Shown piece by piece: positions 29,126 to 40,239 of a stretch of 64,000 nucleotides of DNA (the stretch's first letter is position 1; each line of letters begins with the position of its first letter). Both the position numbers and the translations under genes were made by a program. The stretch lies in the NCBI RefSeq assembly GCF_007747215.1, contig NZ_CP036273.1, forward strand, positions 1,472,322 to 1,536,321, given 5' to 3'. The DNA comes from Urbifossiella limnaea. Lineage in GTDB: Bacteria; Planctomycetota; Planctomycetia; Gemmatales; Gemmataceae. Under the pieces are notes generated by a model that had not been told where the DNA came from, did no database searches, and saw only the letters and a program-made list of their open reading frames with translations.

Positions 29126-30856
29126 ATGACCCGGCCGCCGGAGCCGGAACCGATGCCGGATGCCCCGTCCGACCACACCCTGCCGTCCGCCGGCGCCGGC
29201 GACCTCGCCGACCTGTCCGGTCGCACCCTCGGCGGCTTCCAGCTCGTCCGCAAGATCGGCGCCGGCGGCATGGGGCAGGTCTACCTCGCCCGCCAGCTGT
29301 CGCTCAAGCGGCCCGTCGCGCTCAAGCTCCTGAAGGCCGACCTCACCAAGAACCCCACCGCGCTCAAGCGATTCGAGGCCGAGGCGCACGCCGTCGCCAA
29401 GCTGAACCACCCCAACATCGTCCAGGTCTACGAGTTCGGCGAGCACGACGGCCTCCGCTACATGGCGCTGGAATACGTCGAGGGGCGCAACCTCCGCGAG
29501 TACCTCGCCCGCAAGGGGCCGCCCGAGCTGGCCGTCGCCCTCAGCATGATGCGGCAGATCGCCACGGCCCTGACCCGCGCCCACGAGCAGGGGCTCGTCC
29601 ACCGCGACATCAAGCCGGAGAACATCCTCGTCACCAAGCGCGTCGAGGTGAAGGTCACCGACTTCGGCCTGTCGCGGTTCTTCGCCCCCGGCGAGGCGCT
29701 CAACCTCACGCAGTCGGGCGTCACCCTCGGCACGCCGCTGTACCTGTCGCCGGAACAGGCCCAGGGGAAGGCCGTCGACCACCGCAGCGACCTGTACTCG
29801 TTCGGCGTCACCGCGTACCACCTGCTCGCCGGCGAGCCGCCGTTCCGCGGCAGCACGGCCGTCGAGGTGGCGCTGAAGCACGTCACCGACCGGCCGCCGC
29901 CGCTCGCCGGGCTGCGCCCGGACCTGCCGGCGGACCTGTGCGGACTCGTCCACAAGCTGATGGCGAAGGAACCGGGCGACCGCTACCAGTCGGCCCGCGA
30001 GGTGCTGCGCGACCTGGCGAAGGTGAAGGAGGGGCTGACGCTCGGCCTGCCGCCGCGGCCGCCGGGCGCGCCGCTGCCGCCGACGCCGTCCGGCCCGCAG
30101 CCGACGGCGTTGACGCTGTCGGGCACGGTGAGCGGGTCGGCGGCGACGCTCGGCTTCTCCGGGGTGGTGCCGGTCGCGCCGCCGGTGCGGTGGGGCCGGT
30201 GGGTGGCGGCCGGGCTCCTGGCGGTGGTCGCGGCGGCCGGCGGGGCGGCAGGGTACGCGGCCCTTCACCCGCCGCCGGCGCCGCCGACCCGGCCCGCGCC
30301 CCCGCCGCTCGTGGGGCTGCCCGACGTGCGGCCGCCAGAGCGGATCACCACGGCCCGGGAGCGCGAGCTGGTCGCGGCGCTGGACCGCCGCAAGACGCCG
30401 CCGGACGAGTGGAACGCGGCCGCGATCGAACTGGCGCTCCTGTACCTCCGCGAAGGCCGGCTGGACGACGCCGACGCGCGGTTCGAGCAACTGGAGAAGG
30501 CGCCGTTCGTGCTGCCGGTGGCGACGGCCGAGGCGAAGCTGGCGGGTAAGCTCGGCCGCGGCGTGGTGCTGGCGTACCGCGACGGCGACCCGAAGCACCC
30601 GGACGCGGCGAAAGAATCGACGGCCGCGTTCCAGGCCGCGCTGGCGCTGCCGATCCCGGCCGGCGTGGCGAAGGCGAAGGCGGACAAGGGGAGCCCGCCG
30701 CCGGCAGTGGTTTGGGCGCAGGGCTTCTTGTACCGGCACCCGGACCTGGCTCACGCGGTGGCGGAAGCGCTGACCCGCGACGCGGCCAACGGGGTGCGAC
30801 TGCCCCCACCGCTGGAGGCGCTGCGGGCGCCTCGCGCCGCGGGCAAGTCAGGGTGA
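29126..30856 (+). CDS. Ser/Thr protein kinase with single transmembrane helix
   Basis: A 576-residue PknB-like kinase. The kinase domain spans ~38-300 with glycine loop GAGGMGQV (45-52), AxK Lys67, HRDIKPEN (159-166), DFG 179-181 and GTPLYLSPEQ. A proline-rich linker follows, then one membrane helix (~357-380) and an extracytoplasmic tail (~400-576) with a short tetratricopeptide-like pair of helices (AIELALLYLREGRLDDADARFEQLE). The start is taken as MTRPPEPEP (29126); MPDAPSDH at 29153 is an alternative. Divergent from the DoxX gene. Confidence 0.9.
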   Translation: MTRPPEPEPMPDAPSDHTLPSAGAGDLADLSGRTLGGFQLVRKIGAGGMGQVYLARQLSLKRPVALKLLKADLTKNPTALKRFEAEAHAVAKLNHPNIVQVYEFGEHDGLRYMALEYVEGRNLREYLARKGPPELAVALSMMRQIATALTRAHEQGLVHRDIKPENILVTKRVEVKVTDFGLSRFFAPGEALNLTQSGVTLGTPLYLSPEQAQGKAVDHRSDLYSFGVTAYHLLAGEPPFRGSTAVEVALKHVTDRPPPLAGLRPDLPADLCGLVHKLMAKEPGDRYQSAREVLRDLAKVKEGLTLGLPPRPPGAPLPPTPSGPQPTALTLSGTVSGSAATLGFSGVVPVAPPVRWGRWVAAGLLAVVAAAGGAAGYAALHPPPAPPTRPAPPPLVGLPDVRPPERITTARERELVAALDRRKTPPDEWNAAAIELALLYLREGRLDDADARFEQLEKAPFVLPVATAEAKLAGKLGRGVVLAYRDGDPKHPDAAKESTAAFQAALALPIPAGVAKAKADKGSPPPAVVWAQGFLYRHPDLAHAVAEALTRDAANGVRLPPPLEALRAPRAAGKSG

Positions 30857-30879
30857 TCGGTATCACCCCCACCCGGGCG

Positions 30880-31743
30880 CTACCCGGCACCCGGATCGCC
30901 CACCCCCAGCAACTCGGCGGCGTTCGTCCGCACGGTGGCGCAGAACTGCTCCAGCGGCAGGTCGTCCGGGTCGTACGCGAACGGCTGCTCCACCTCCTCC
31001 GCGGTCAGCTCGATCCCTAGCAGGAAGTACACGATCACCGCCTGCACCAGCAACGCCCACACTCCGAGGACGTGCACGAGGTGCCACGGCAGCAGCAAGA
31101 AGCTGAACAGCAGCCCGTGCCGCAGGAGCGCCAGGAACGTCCCCGGCAGCGGCGTGTTCCGCACCTTCTCGCACGCCCCGCACACGTTCATGTAGGCGGT
31201 CGCGTGCGGGTCGAGCGCCAGCTGGCCGAACCCGTCGATCCGCCCCTCGGCCTTCCACCGGCGGATCAATGCCAGGACGCGCCCGGCCAGTTCCGCGGGC
31301 ACGTGCGCCGGCGTCGCGGCGTCCGTCCCGAACCCGGGCACCTCCTGGAGCTTCACCCCCTCCCGCAGGTGCCGCATGAGCGCGAACGGGAAGCCGGCGA
31401 CGAGGTCGAACAGCTCGCGCCGGTCGGCGGCGGGCGGGTCGGCGAGACGGATGGCTTTCAGACACAGGTTGCGGCTGTGGTTCGTCAGCTCGCCCCACAG
31501 GCAGCGCCCTTCCCACCAGCGGTCGTAGGCGGCCTTCGTGCGGAACCCGACGAGGGCGCCGAGTACGAGGCTGTTGATGAGGCTGGTGGCCGCCAGCCAC
31601 CCGCCCTGCATGTCGGGGTTGGAGGGGTACAGGAAGTAGACGGCGGCGGTGTACGCGGTGGTGACGACGAGGATGCGCTGAAGCCGGCGCAGAACCGCGG
31701 CCGGCCACACCCAGGAGTAGATGTTGCGGTAGGGCTCGGGCAT
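30880..31743 (-). CDS. Bestrophin-family (YneE-like) membrane channel protein
   Basis: A 287-residue protein with four hydrophobic segments and bestrophin hallmarks: LGALVGFRTKAAYDRWWEGRCLWGELTNHSRNL (the RTxxAYxRWWE motif near helix 2) and a late LLPWHLVHVLGVWALLVQAVIVYFLLGIELTAEEVEQPF segment. Bacterial bestrophins form pentameric ion channels. The DPDDLPLEQFC C-terminus is family-typical. It converges on the upstream kinase gene. Ion selectivity cannot be inferred. Confidence 0.85.
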   Translation of the reverse strand: MPEPYRNIYSWVWPAAVLRRLQRILVVTTAYTAAVYFLYPSNPDMQGGWLAATSLINSLVLGALVGFRTKAAYDRWWEGRCLWGELTNHSRNLCLKAIRLADPPAADRRELFDLVAGFPFALMRHLREGVKLQEVPGFGTDAATPAHVPAELAGRVLALIRRWKAEGRIDGFGQLALDPHATAYMNVCGACEKVRNTPLPGTFLALLRHGLLFSFLLLPWHLVHVLGVWALLVQAVIVYFLLGIELTAEEVEQPFAYDPDDLPLEQFCATVRTNAAELLGVGDPGAG

Positions 31744-31750
31744 TTTTCGG

Positions 31751-31826
31751 GACTGTGGGACTGTGGGACTGTGGGACCGGGCGGGGGAGGGGGCGTCAGG
31801 TTCCCACAGTCCTTCGCCCCCACAGT
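31751..31826. repeat. Tandem/inverted GGGACTGTG repeat
   Basis: Three tandem copies of gactgtggg (31751-31778) are followed by two inverted copies (cccacagtcc at 31803-31812, ccccacagtc at 31817-31826). It fills the gap between the bestrophin and LRR genes and abuts the LRR stop codon. Confidence 0.75.
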
Positions 31827-31827
31827 C

Positions 31828-33105
31828 TCACTCGTTGTACGACACCGCCCGACCGAACCGCTCCGCCAGCGCCCGCCGCGCCGCCGCACCCAGCGGCCGC
31901 GCCGCCGCGCCCCGGTCGCGCAGCTCCAGCCGCACCAGCTCGCCGAGGTGCGGCGACTCCGCCAGCGCGAGCGCCCCCGCGTCGGTGAGGCCGCAGTCCT
32001 TCAAGTTCAGCTCCACCAACCCCGCGAGGTGACGACTCCCCGCCAGCGCCTCGGCGCCGCGGTCCTCCACCGGGTTCCCCGACAGGTCCAGCACGCGCAG
32101 GCCGCGGGCGTTCCGGCTCTCGGCCAGCACCCGCACCGCGCTCGGCCCCAGCCGGTTGTCCGACAGGTCGAGCCGCCGGACGCCCGCGAACCCGCCCGTC
32201 GAGGTCAGCGCCTTCACCCCCGGCACGCCCGGCAGCGTCCCCGCCAGCTCCAGCACCTCGAGCCGCTTCACGGCGCCGCTCTCGACCAGTGCCGCCACGC
32301 CGTCGGTCTTCAGTCCCTTGTTCTCGCTCAGGTCGAGGTGCTCGACGGTGGCCATCAGTGGCAGCGCGAACAGGTGTGCCGCGTCGGCCGCGGGGAGGTC
32401 GGCGAGCGACAGGTTGAGGTGCCGCAGCTGCCCCGGCCGGTCGGCCGCGGCGAGCGCGTCGACGAGCAGCGCCGGCGGCAGGGCGTTGTTGTGCAGCGTC
32501 AGCGCCCGCAGCCGGGGGAACAGGTCGGACGCGGCCAGGTGCGCCAGCCCGCCGGGGCCGATCCCCTGGTGCTCGAACGCCAGCTCTTCGAGGCCCACGG
32601 CGTGCGGCGAGCGGACGAGCGGCCGCAGGTCGTCGGCGTCGAGCGGGAAGGTGGTGAATTCGAGCCGGCGGAGGCGGGCGAGGACCGGGGCGCCGGCGAG
32701 TTCGAGCAGGTCGGGCCGGGCACGGTCGTCGAACGCGACGGCCTGCACGGGGGCGAATGACAGCAGTCTGTCACCGCCGGCGGCGACGGCCTCGGCGGAC
32801 AGGGCACCCACGAGCCAGGGGAAGCCGCGGCGGAACTGGTGGGTGCGCCAGGTGAGGCCGTCGGGGAGGGGCTTGGGGAGGGTGTGGGCCATGCCCCAGC
32901 CGCGGAACACGTCGGGGTCGAGGTGGCGGCACTTGGCCCAGAGCGGGTGGTAGTCGGGGACGCGGGCGAGTTCGACCTGGGTGCGGACGAAGGCGGCGCG
33001 GTGCGGGTCGCCGGCGTCGTCGAGGAAGTCGGCGAAGACGAGGCGCGGGGTGTCGTCGTCGGGGCGGTCGCACACGGCGGCGAGCAGGGCGGCGTGGTCG
33101 GTCAT
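31828..33105 (-). CDS. TIGR02996 repeat-companion domain fused to leucine-rich repeats
   Basis: A 425-residue cytoplasmic protein. The N-terminal ~45 residues (ALLAAVCDRPDDDTPRLVFA then DFLDDAGDPHRAAFVRTQVEL) are the TIGR02996 domain first described in Gemmata, typically placed before LRR or WD repeats. The rest is ~10 RI-type LRRs (VEHLDLSENKGLKTDGVAAL, VRRLDLSDNRLGPSAVRVLA, LRVLDLSGNPVEDRGAEALA, LVELNLKDCGLTDAGALALA). No signal peptide. Presumed protein-binding scaffold. The ATG at 33105 opens the conserved domain; the upstream Met at 33147 does not belong to it. Confidence 0.85.
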   Translation of the reverse strand: MTDHAALLAAVCDRPDDDTPRLVFADFLDDAGDPHRAAFVRTQVELARVPDYHPLWAKCRHLDPDVFRGWGMAHTLPKPLPDGLTWRTHQFRRGFPWLVGALSAEAVAAGGDRLLSFAPVQAVAFDDRARPDLLELAGAPVLARLRRLEFTTFPLDADDLRPLVRSPHAVGLEELAFEHQGIGPGGLAHLAASDLFPRLRALTLHNNALPPALLVDALAAADRPGQLRHLNLSLADLPAADAAHLFALPLMATVEHLDLSENKGLKTDGVAALVESGAVKRLEVLELAGTLPGVPGVKALTSTGGFAGVRRLDLSDNRLGPSAVRVLAESRNARGLRVLDLSGNPVEDRGAEALAGSRHLAGLVELNLKDCGLTDAGALALAESPHLGELVRLELRDRGAAARPLGAAARRALAERFGRAVSYNE

Positions 33106-33151
33106 GGGGAGTGAGTCTATACCGGTCGCGCGGGCGAGGGGTAGCACAGTA

Positions 33152-33193
33152 GCGGCGTGGCGCGAAGCCGCGAGCGGTTTCGCGCCACGCCGC
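33152..33193. repeat. Intergenic palindrome (gcggcgtggcgcgaa arms)
   Basis: A 15-bp perfect stem (33152-33166 with 33179-33193) encloses a 12-nt loop that contains ccgcgagcgg. It sits just after the SMR gene (minus strand) and ahead of the LRR gene start; terminator-like. Confidence 0.75.
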
Positions 33194-33202
33194 CGACAAC
33201 CC

Positions 33203-33523
33203 TCACCCCGGCGCCAGCACCTTCAGCCCGACGATCCCCCCGACGATCAGCCCCGCGCACGCCAGCCGCCCGGCGGTCGCGGGCTCATCGAAAAGCGCGA
33301 TCCCCAGCACCACCGTGCCGACCGCCCCGACGCCCGTCCACACGGCGTAGGCCGTGCCCAGAGGTAGCGTCCGCAACGCCACCCCGAGCAGCCCGAGACT
33401 CACGGCCATCGACGCCGCCGTGGCGACCGTCGGCCACAGGCGGGTGAACCCGTTCGTGTACTTCAGCCCGACGGCCCAGCCGATCTCGAACAGACCGGCG
33501 AGCAGGAGAACGACCCACGCCAT
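33203..33523 (-). CDS. sugE: Small multidrug resistance (SMR) transporter, guanidinium exporter Gdx/SugE type
   Basis: A 106-residue, four-helix SMR protein. The N-terminus [20 protein letters not shown] carries the essential Glu13 and is followed by [12 protein letters not shown], characteristic of the SugE/Gdx subgroup rather than Emr[19 protein letters not shown] is the helix-3 signature. Gdx proteins exchange guanidinium for protons. The function is supported by the two-hairpin ACGA-loop leader directly upstream. ATG at 33523 with GGAGG at normal spacing. Protein ends LKVLAPG. Confidence 0.93.
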   Translation of the reverse strand: MAWVVLLLAGLFEIGWAVGLKYTNGFTRLWPTVATAASMAVSLGLLGVALRTLPLGTAYAVWTGVGAVGTVVLGIALFDEPATAGRLACAGLIVGGIVGLKVLAPG

Positions 33524-33541
33524 GACACGCCTCCGCGTGCG

Positions 33542-33591
33542 GGCGGGGTCGTCCCCACCGAGTTGTTGACGAGCGCGGGGTCGTCCCCGCG
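33542..33591 (-). promoter_or_regulatory. Guanidine-II (mini-ykkC) riboswitch candidate
   Basis: On the minus strand two successive hairpins share the core GGGGACGACCCC. The 5' hairpin (33591-33574) has 7 bp, the 3' hairpin (33559-33542) has 7 bp including one G-U pair, and both have ACGA loops, separated by a 14-nt linker. The GGAGG of sugE follows within 10 nt. Two small stems with ACGR tetraloops ahead of a SugE exporter is the defining guanidine-II architecture: guanidinium stabilises loop-loop pairing and frees the ribosome-binding site. Not tested here. Confidence 0.85.
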
Positions 33592-33630
33592 TGGGCGAGC
33601 GAGAGAGAATACCCGTCCCGCCCGGAGGCC

Positions 33631-35334
33631 TTACCGCCCCTCGAAGTCCCGCGCGAACGCCGCCGGGGTCAACTCCGCGCCGGTGGCGTGGCGCGTCAGC
33701 CCCTTCCAGTCGAGGGTGCGGCCGGGGGCGAACACCTTGTCCTTCATGAACCGCCCGACGCGCGCGTCACCCACGTAGATCACCTTCCGCGGGTCCGGCT
33801 CTTTGTACACGTCCCGCGCGATGGCGTGGTGGACCTGCGAGGCGAACAGCTGGCCCATCATGTAGTTGTGGTAGTACACCGGCGCCGAGCAGACGTGAAT
33901 CTTGCTCGCGAAGTCGGGGGCGTTACGGTTCGCCGGCTTCTTCACCCCCTGGTACCGCTCCACCAGGTCCCACCACAGCTTGTTCAGGTCCTGCGCCGGG
34001 TTCTCGTACATCCCCTTCTCGAACCGCAGCATCACCTGGCACCACCGGCTGAAGATCAGCAGCTGGTTCCGCCGCGTCCGGCTCGCGGCCTCCTCGAACG
34101 CGACCGGCGTGGCCAGCGGCAGGCCCATCTTCTCGATCCACGCCCGCGACTTGCTGAACCGCTCGAACTGCATCGCCACGCCCTCGGTGCTGAGGATGTG
34201 CGCCTCCGCCCGCAGCACGTACGGCAGCTTGTTCGGGATGTTCTTGCTGCTGTACACCGCGTGCCCGAGCTCGTGGAGCATCGTGCCCGCCCAGTACTCG
34301 TTCGGCTGGATGTTGGCGAGCACCCGCACGTCGCCCTCGCGGTCGATGTCCGTGCAGAAGGCGTGCGGGCTCTTGCCGGGCTTCTCCTGAAGGTCGCTCC
34401 GGACGAGTACGTCGTCGATCGGCAGCCCGATGCCGCGGTAGAAGTCGGAGCAGAGCTTGGGAATGTCCGCCCGCACGAACGGCGCGTCGAGGTTGGCCTC
34501 GAACACGGTCGGCGCTTCCTGGAAGAACGGGTCGTGGTAGTGCCACGCCTGGAGGGCGTTGGCCGCGACGCCGTACCGCTTGGCGAGCCGCTCGTCGATC
34601 TCGGCCTTGGCCGCCTCGAACGGCCCCTTCGTGAGCGCGTCCAGGTCGTCGAACAGCTTGATCAGCTCGGCGCCGTCCTGCTCGCTGAGCTTCAGTTGCA
34701 GCGCGTGGTAGTTGGCGAACCCGAGCGCCTTCGCGGCCTCGTTCCGCAGCCCGACCAGCTCCTTGAGGTCGTTCTCGACGACGGCCCCGACGCGCTTGCT
34801 GGCCTCCCACACGGCCTGCCGCTGGGCCGAGTCGTTGGAGTTCTTCAGGACGTTCCGCACGTCGCTGTCCGACAACTCGCGGCCGTCCACCCGCGCGCGG
34901 AAGACGTTGAACTGCTGCTCGACGGCGTTCGCCTTGCCGGTGATGCGGCGGAGCAGGTCCGGGGCGACCTGCTTCTCCAGGTACGCGAGGTACAGCAGCT
35001 CGACCTGCCGGGCGAGGATGGGGTCTTGAATCTGGTTGGCGTCCTTGGCCGTCTTCAGCGCCCGCAGCCGGCCGAAGGTGGCGCGGTCGGCGAGGGCGGC
35101 GTCGATGGCGTTCTGCGCCTCTTCCTTCTTCTTGAAGTCGTCGTCGCGGCCGGAGATGTTGGCGCGCCACCACGCGTGGCCCGCGGCGATCTCCAGCGGC
35201 TTGATGCGGGCCTCGTGGTCGGCGATGAACTTCTTGGCGTCGTCGTCGGGGGCGGCGAGGGCGGCATCGGGGGTGACGGCTCCGGCCACGGCGGCGCCTC
35301 CAGCGAGTAGGAAGGAACGGCGGTCGGGACCCAT
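33631..35334 (-). CDS. M2-family (ACE-like) peptidyl-dipeptidase with Tat signal
   Basis: A 567-residue exported zinc peptidase. It has a twin-arginine leader ([19 protein letters not shown]), then the all-helical M2 fold: [25 protein letters not shown], the zinc motif [13 protein letters not shown] (HExxH), and the downstream glutamate ligand region [13 protein letters not shown]. The C-terminal [20 protein letters not shown] is family-typical. It removes C-terminal dipeptides from peptides. The ATG at 35334 has GGAGAG upstream; MRRAV at 35349 is less likely. Confidence 0.9.
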   Translation of the reverse strand: MGPDRRSFLLAGGAAVAGAVTPDAALAAPDDDAKKFIADHEARIKPLEIAAGHAWWRANISGRDDDFKKKEEAQNAIDAALADRATFGRLRALKTAKDANQIQDPILARQVELLYLAYLEKQVAPDLLRRITGKANAVEQQFNVFRARVDGRELSDSDVRNVLKNSNDSAQRQAVWEASKRVGAVVENDLKELVGLRNEAAKALGFANYHALQLKLSEQDGAELIKLFDDLDALTKGPFEAAKAEIDERLAKRYGVAANALQAWHYHDPFFQEAPTVFEANLDAPFVRADIPKLCSDFYRGIGLPIDDVLVRSDLQEKPGKSPHAFCTDIDREGDVRVLANIQPNEYWAGTMLHELGHAVYSSKNIPNKLPYVLRAEAHILSTEGVAMQFERFSKSRAWIEKMGLPLATPVAFEEAASRTRRNQLLIFSRWCQVMLRFEKGMYENPAQDLNKLWWDLVERYQGVKKPANRNAPDFASKIHVCSAPVYYHNYMMGQLFASQVHHAIARDVYKEPDPRKVIYVGDARVGRFMKDKVFAPGRTLDWKGLTRHATGAELTPAAFARDFEGR

Positions 35335-35404
35335 AACAGCTCTCCGCAATAAGGGCGGGCACTCGCCCGGGATTCACTGTCTACTGGCCACTGCCCACGG
35401 TCCA

Positions 35405-36310
35405 CTACGTCGAGTAGACCCATTTTCCGAGCAGCAGCGCCGGGGGCAACAACAAAAGGATGCCCAGCCCCGGCAGCCCGACGAACGCGACCGCCAGCAC
35501 GGCGTCGAGCCCGACCAGGCCGAGGACGCAGCGCTTGATCGCCGCCTGCACCTCCTTCGGCCCGGGGCTGCGGATCGCCCGGCGGATCGGCACCCCGACC
35601 ACGAACCCGAACGCCACCAGCAGGTACGGGAACAGGATCGCGCTCGGCCCCGGCTCGACCGACACCCGCGCCCGCAGCACCAACGCTAGCACCAGTGACA
35701 GCCCGATGACACACGCGGCCGCGGTCAGGTGCCGGCGGCTGCTCTCGGTGGCTTCCGTGCGGGCGAACCACGTCACGCCGACGATGTACACGCCGACGAC
35801 GCCGGCGGTGTGGAGCCGCAGCGGCAGGGGGAAGGCGTCGGCCGGGATGGCGGACAGGCCGAGGAGCACGTTCAGGAAGCGACACGCGGCCATCGCCACC
35901 GGGCCGAGCGGGGTGCGCTTCAGCCAGGCGTCGTACAGCAGCACCGCGGCGCCGAGCCCGACGCCGAGCAGCGGCGACCCCGCGACGAACGTGAGGCCAA
36001 CCCCCACCAGGGTCAGCACACCGGCGAGCACGCCTGCGGTGCGAACGGTGATGCGGCCCGACGGCAGCGGCCGGAACGGCCGGTCGCGGCGGTCTTCGGC
36101 GAGGTCGAACACGTCGTTCCAGACCATCCCCGCGAGGTACAGGCACCCCGACGCCAGCGCCAGCAACGCGAGCGTGGTGAGGTAGGCGCTGGATTCCCAG
36201 CCGGCGTACACGGCGGCGCCGACGCACCCGGCGAGGGCGGTGTCGGCGAACGCGGTGAAGACGTTCGGCAGGCGCAGGAGCTGGGCGAACGCGAGGAAGC
36301 GCGGGTGCAT
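35405..36310 (-). CDS. UbiA-family membrane prenyltransferase
   Basis: A 301-residue polytopic protein. The first aspartate motif is GMVWNDVFDLAEDRRDRPFR with PLPSGRI (NDxxDxxxD); the second is the region LLYDAWLKRTPLGPVAMAACR. Eight to nine helices. UbiA enzymes attach polyprenyl chains to aromatic or sugar-phosphate acceptors (quinone, haem O, DPPR). No quinone gene is adjacent, so the substrate is open. The ATG at 36310 is used since sequence upstream is the GAATGAC repeat. Confidence 0.85.
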   Translation of the reverse strand: MHPRFLAFAQLLRLPNVFTAFADTALAGCVGAAVYAGWESSAYLTTLALLALASGCLYLAGMVWNDVFDLAEDRRDRPFRPLPSGRITVRTAGVLAGVLTLVGVGLTFVAGSPLLGVGLGAAVLLYDAWLKRTPLGPVAMAACRFLNVLLGLSAIPADAFPLPLRLHTAGVVGVYIVGVTWFARTEATESSRRHLTAAACVIGLSLVLALVLRARVSVEPGPSAILFPYLLVAFGFVVGVPIRRAIRSPGPKEVQAAIKRCVLGLVGLDAVLAVAFVGLPGLGILLLLPPALLLGKWVYST

Positions 36311-36331
36311 GGGGAAAGTGTACTTGCTGCG

Positions 36332-36396
36332 CGAATGACGAATGACGAATGACGAATGACGACAGCAGCGGTTCGTCATTCGTCATTCGTCATTCG
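36332..36396. repeat. Tandem and inverted GAATGAC heptamer repeat
   Basis: Tandem gaatgac units (36332-36362) are mirrored by inverted units at 36373-36396; 24-bp arms pair perfectly around a 10-nt loop. It lies in the divergent gap between the UbiA gene and aconitase. Confidence 0.88.
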
Positions 36397-36459
36397 GCGG
36401 CCGGTTGCCGCACCCGCCGCGCCCTTCAACAATACCCCCATCAGACCCCCAGGTGACCC

Positions 36460-39168
<2,709 letters not shown>

Positions 39169-39183
39169 AGTCCCCCCCGGTCT

Positions 39184-39241
39184 GGTGGGACCGGCGTCCT
39201 GCCGGTCGGCGCGCCCGGCCCGGCGGGACGCCGGTCCCACC
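39184..39241. repeat. Palindrome with ggtgggaccggcgtcctgcc arms
   Basis: Arms 39184-39205 and 39220-39241 match at 21 of 22 positions (the odd one is G-U in RNA) around a 14-nt loop. It starts 15 bp after the aconitase stop; terminator-like. Confidence 0.85.
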
Positions 39242-39269
39242 AAACCCGGGCGTCGCCCAGGTGCCTGCC

Positions 39270-39749
39270 ATGCTGATGTACTTCGACCGGTTCGCCCGTG
39301 ACCTCGACCGCATGGACATGGACGGGTTCGCCTGTCTACTCCTGGTGGTCGGGTTCATCCTGTGGGTCGGCCTGCTGGCGACGATCACCCGGGTGCTCGG
39401 CAAGGTCAGCCCCGAGAACCGGCGGATGGAGCCGGGCGAGGTGTGGGTGAACCTCATCCCCGTGGTCAACCTGGTGTGGCCGGTCGTGACCGTGGAGCGC
39501 GTCGGCGAGTCGATCCGCGCCGAGCTGGCGTCCCGCGGGCTGGTTCGGAAGAAGGACGCCTTCGGCAAGACGTCCGGCATCATCGCGCTGGTGCTGCTCG
39601 GCGTGTTCTTCGTGCTCGCCCCGGCGGCGATCGTCACCTTCCCGTTCGCGTTCCTGTACGGGATCGTGTACTGGGTGCAGCTGAACGGCTACGCCAAGCG
39701 GATGCGCGAGGGGCCGCGCGAGCCGGTCGTGGTCGACGAGGGCTGGTGA
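39270..39749 (+). CDS. Small membrane protein, tandem paralogue A
   Basis: A 159-residue protein with three hydrophobic segments: ACLLLVVGFILWVGLLATI, VNLIPVVNLVWPVVTV and GIIALVLLGVFFVLAPAAIV. The central motif RRMEPGEVWVNLIPVVNLVW and the acidic C-terminus VVVDEGW are shared with the next gene (RRMEPGQVWLNFIPVFNVVW; VLVDEGW), showing tandem duplication and divergence. The pattern is like DUF4328-type membrane proteins but I am not certain of the family. No function known. Confidence 0.7.
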   Translation: MLMYFDRFARDLDRMDMDGFACLLLVVGFILWVGLLATITRVLGKVSPENRRMEPGEVWVNLIPVVNLVWPVVTVERVGESIRAELASRGLVRKKDAFGKTSGIIALVLLGVFFVLAPAAIVTFPFAFLYGIVYWVQLNGYAKRMREGPREPVVVDEGW

Positions 39750-39762
39750 CGCGGGGGCTCCC

Positions 39763-40233
39763 GTGGACGGCGACGACCTGCTGTTCCTGTTCTTCTTCGT
39801 GTTCGTCGTCGGCTTCGCCGTCGGCCTGGTGCTGCTGTTCCGCTTCCTCTCGGCGCTGCAGCGGGCGCTGCGCCGCGTCCACCCCGACCTCCGGCGGATG
39901 GAGCCGGGGCAGGTGTGGCTCAACTTCATCCCGGTGTTCAACGTCGTGTGGGCGCCGGTGACCGTGGTGCTGGTCGCCGAGTCGCTGCGGAACGAGTACC
40001 GCGCCCGGGGCCTCGACGCCCCCGACGCGGACTACGGCCGGACCTCCGGGCTCACGCTGCTGACGCTGCTGGCGACGGGGTGCCTGTTCTACCCGGCGTT
40101 CCTCACGTACCCGGTGGCGCTGGTGGTGTGGGGGCGCTACTGGTTCGTGGTGAATCGGTACGCCCGGGAACTCCGATCGGGCGAGGGGCGCGAGCGGCCG
40201 GCGGCCGCCGTACTCGTGGACGAGGGGTGGTGA
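39763..40233 (+). CDS. Small membrane protein, tandem paralogue B
   Basis: A 156-residue protein with GTG start 13 bp after paralogue A. Hydrophobic segments are LLFLFFFVFVVGFAVGLVLLF, LNFIPVFNVVWAPVTVVLVA and LTLLTLLATGCLFYPAFLTY. It shares the RRMEPGxVWxNxIPVxNxVW block, the SLRNEYRARGL/SIRAELASRGL block and the C-terminal VDEGW with paralogue A. Probably cotranscribed. It ends 6 bp from the convergent uvrC stop. Confidence 0.68.
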   Translation: MDGDDLLFLFFFVFVVGFAVGLVLLFRFLSALQRALRRVHPDLRRMEPGQVWLNFIPVFNVVWAPVTVVLVAESLRNEYRARGLDAPDADYGRTSGLTLLTLLATGCLFYPAFLTYPVALVVWGRYWFVVNRYARELRSGEGRERPAAAVLVDEGW

Positions 40234-40239
40234 GCCGGC

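Noticed and set aside
36332-36396. CRISPR-like direct repeats
   Set aside because: Units are 7 bp with no spacers and are mirrored by inverted copies; not a CRISPR array.
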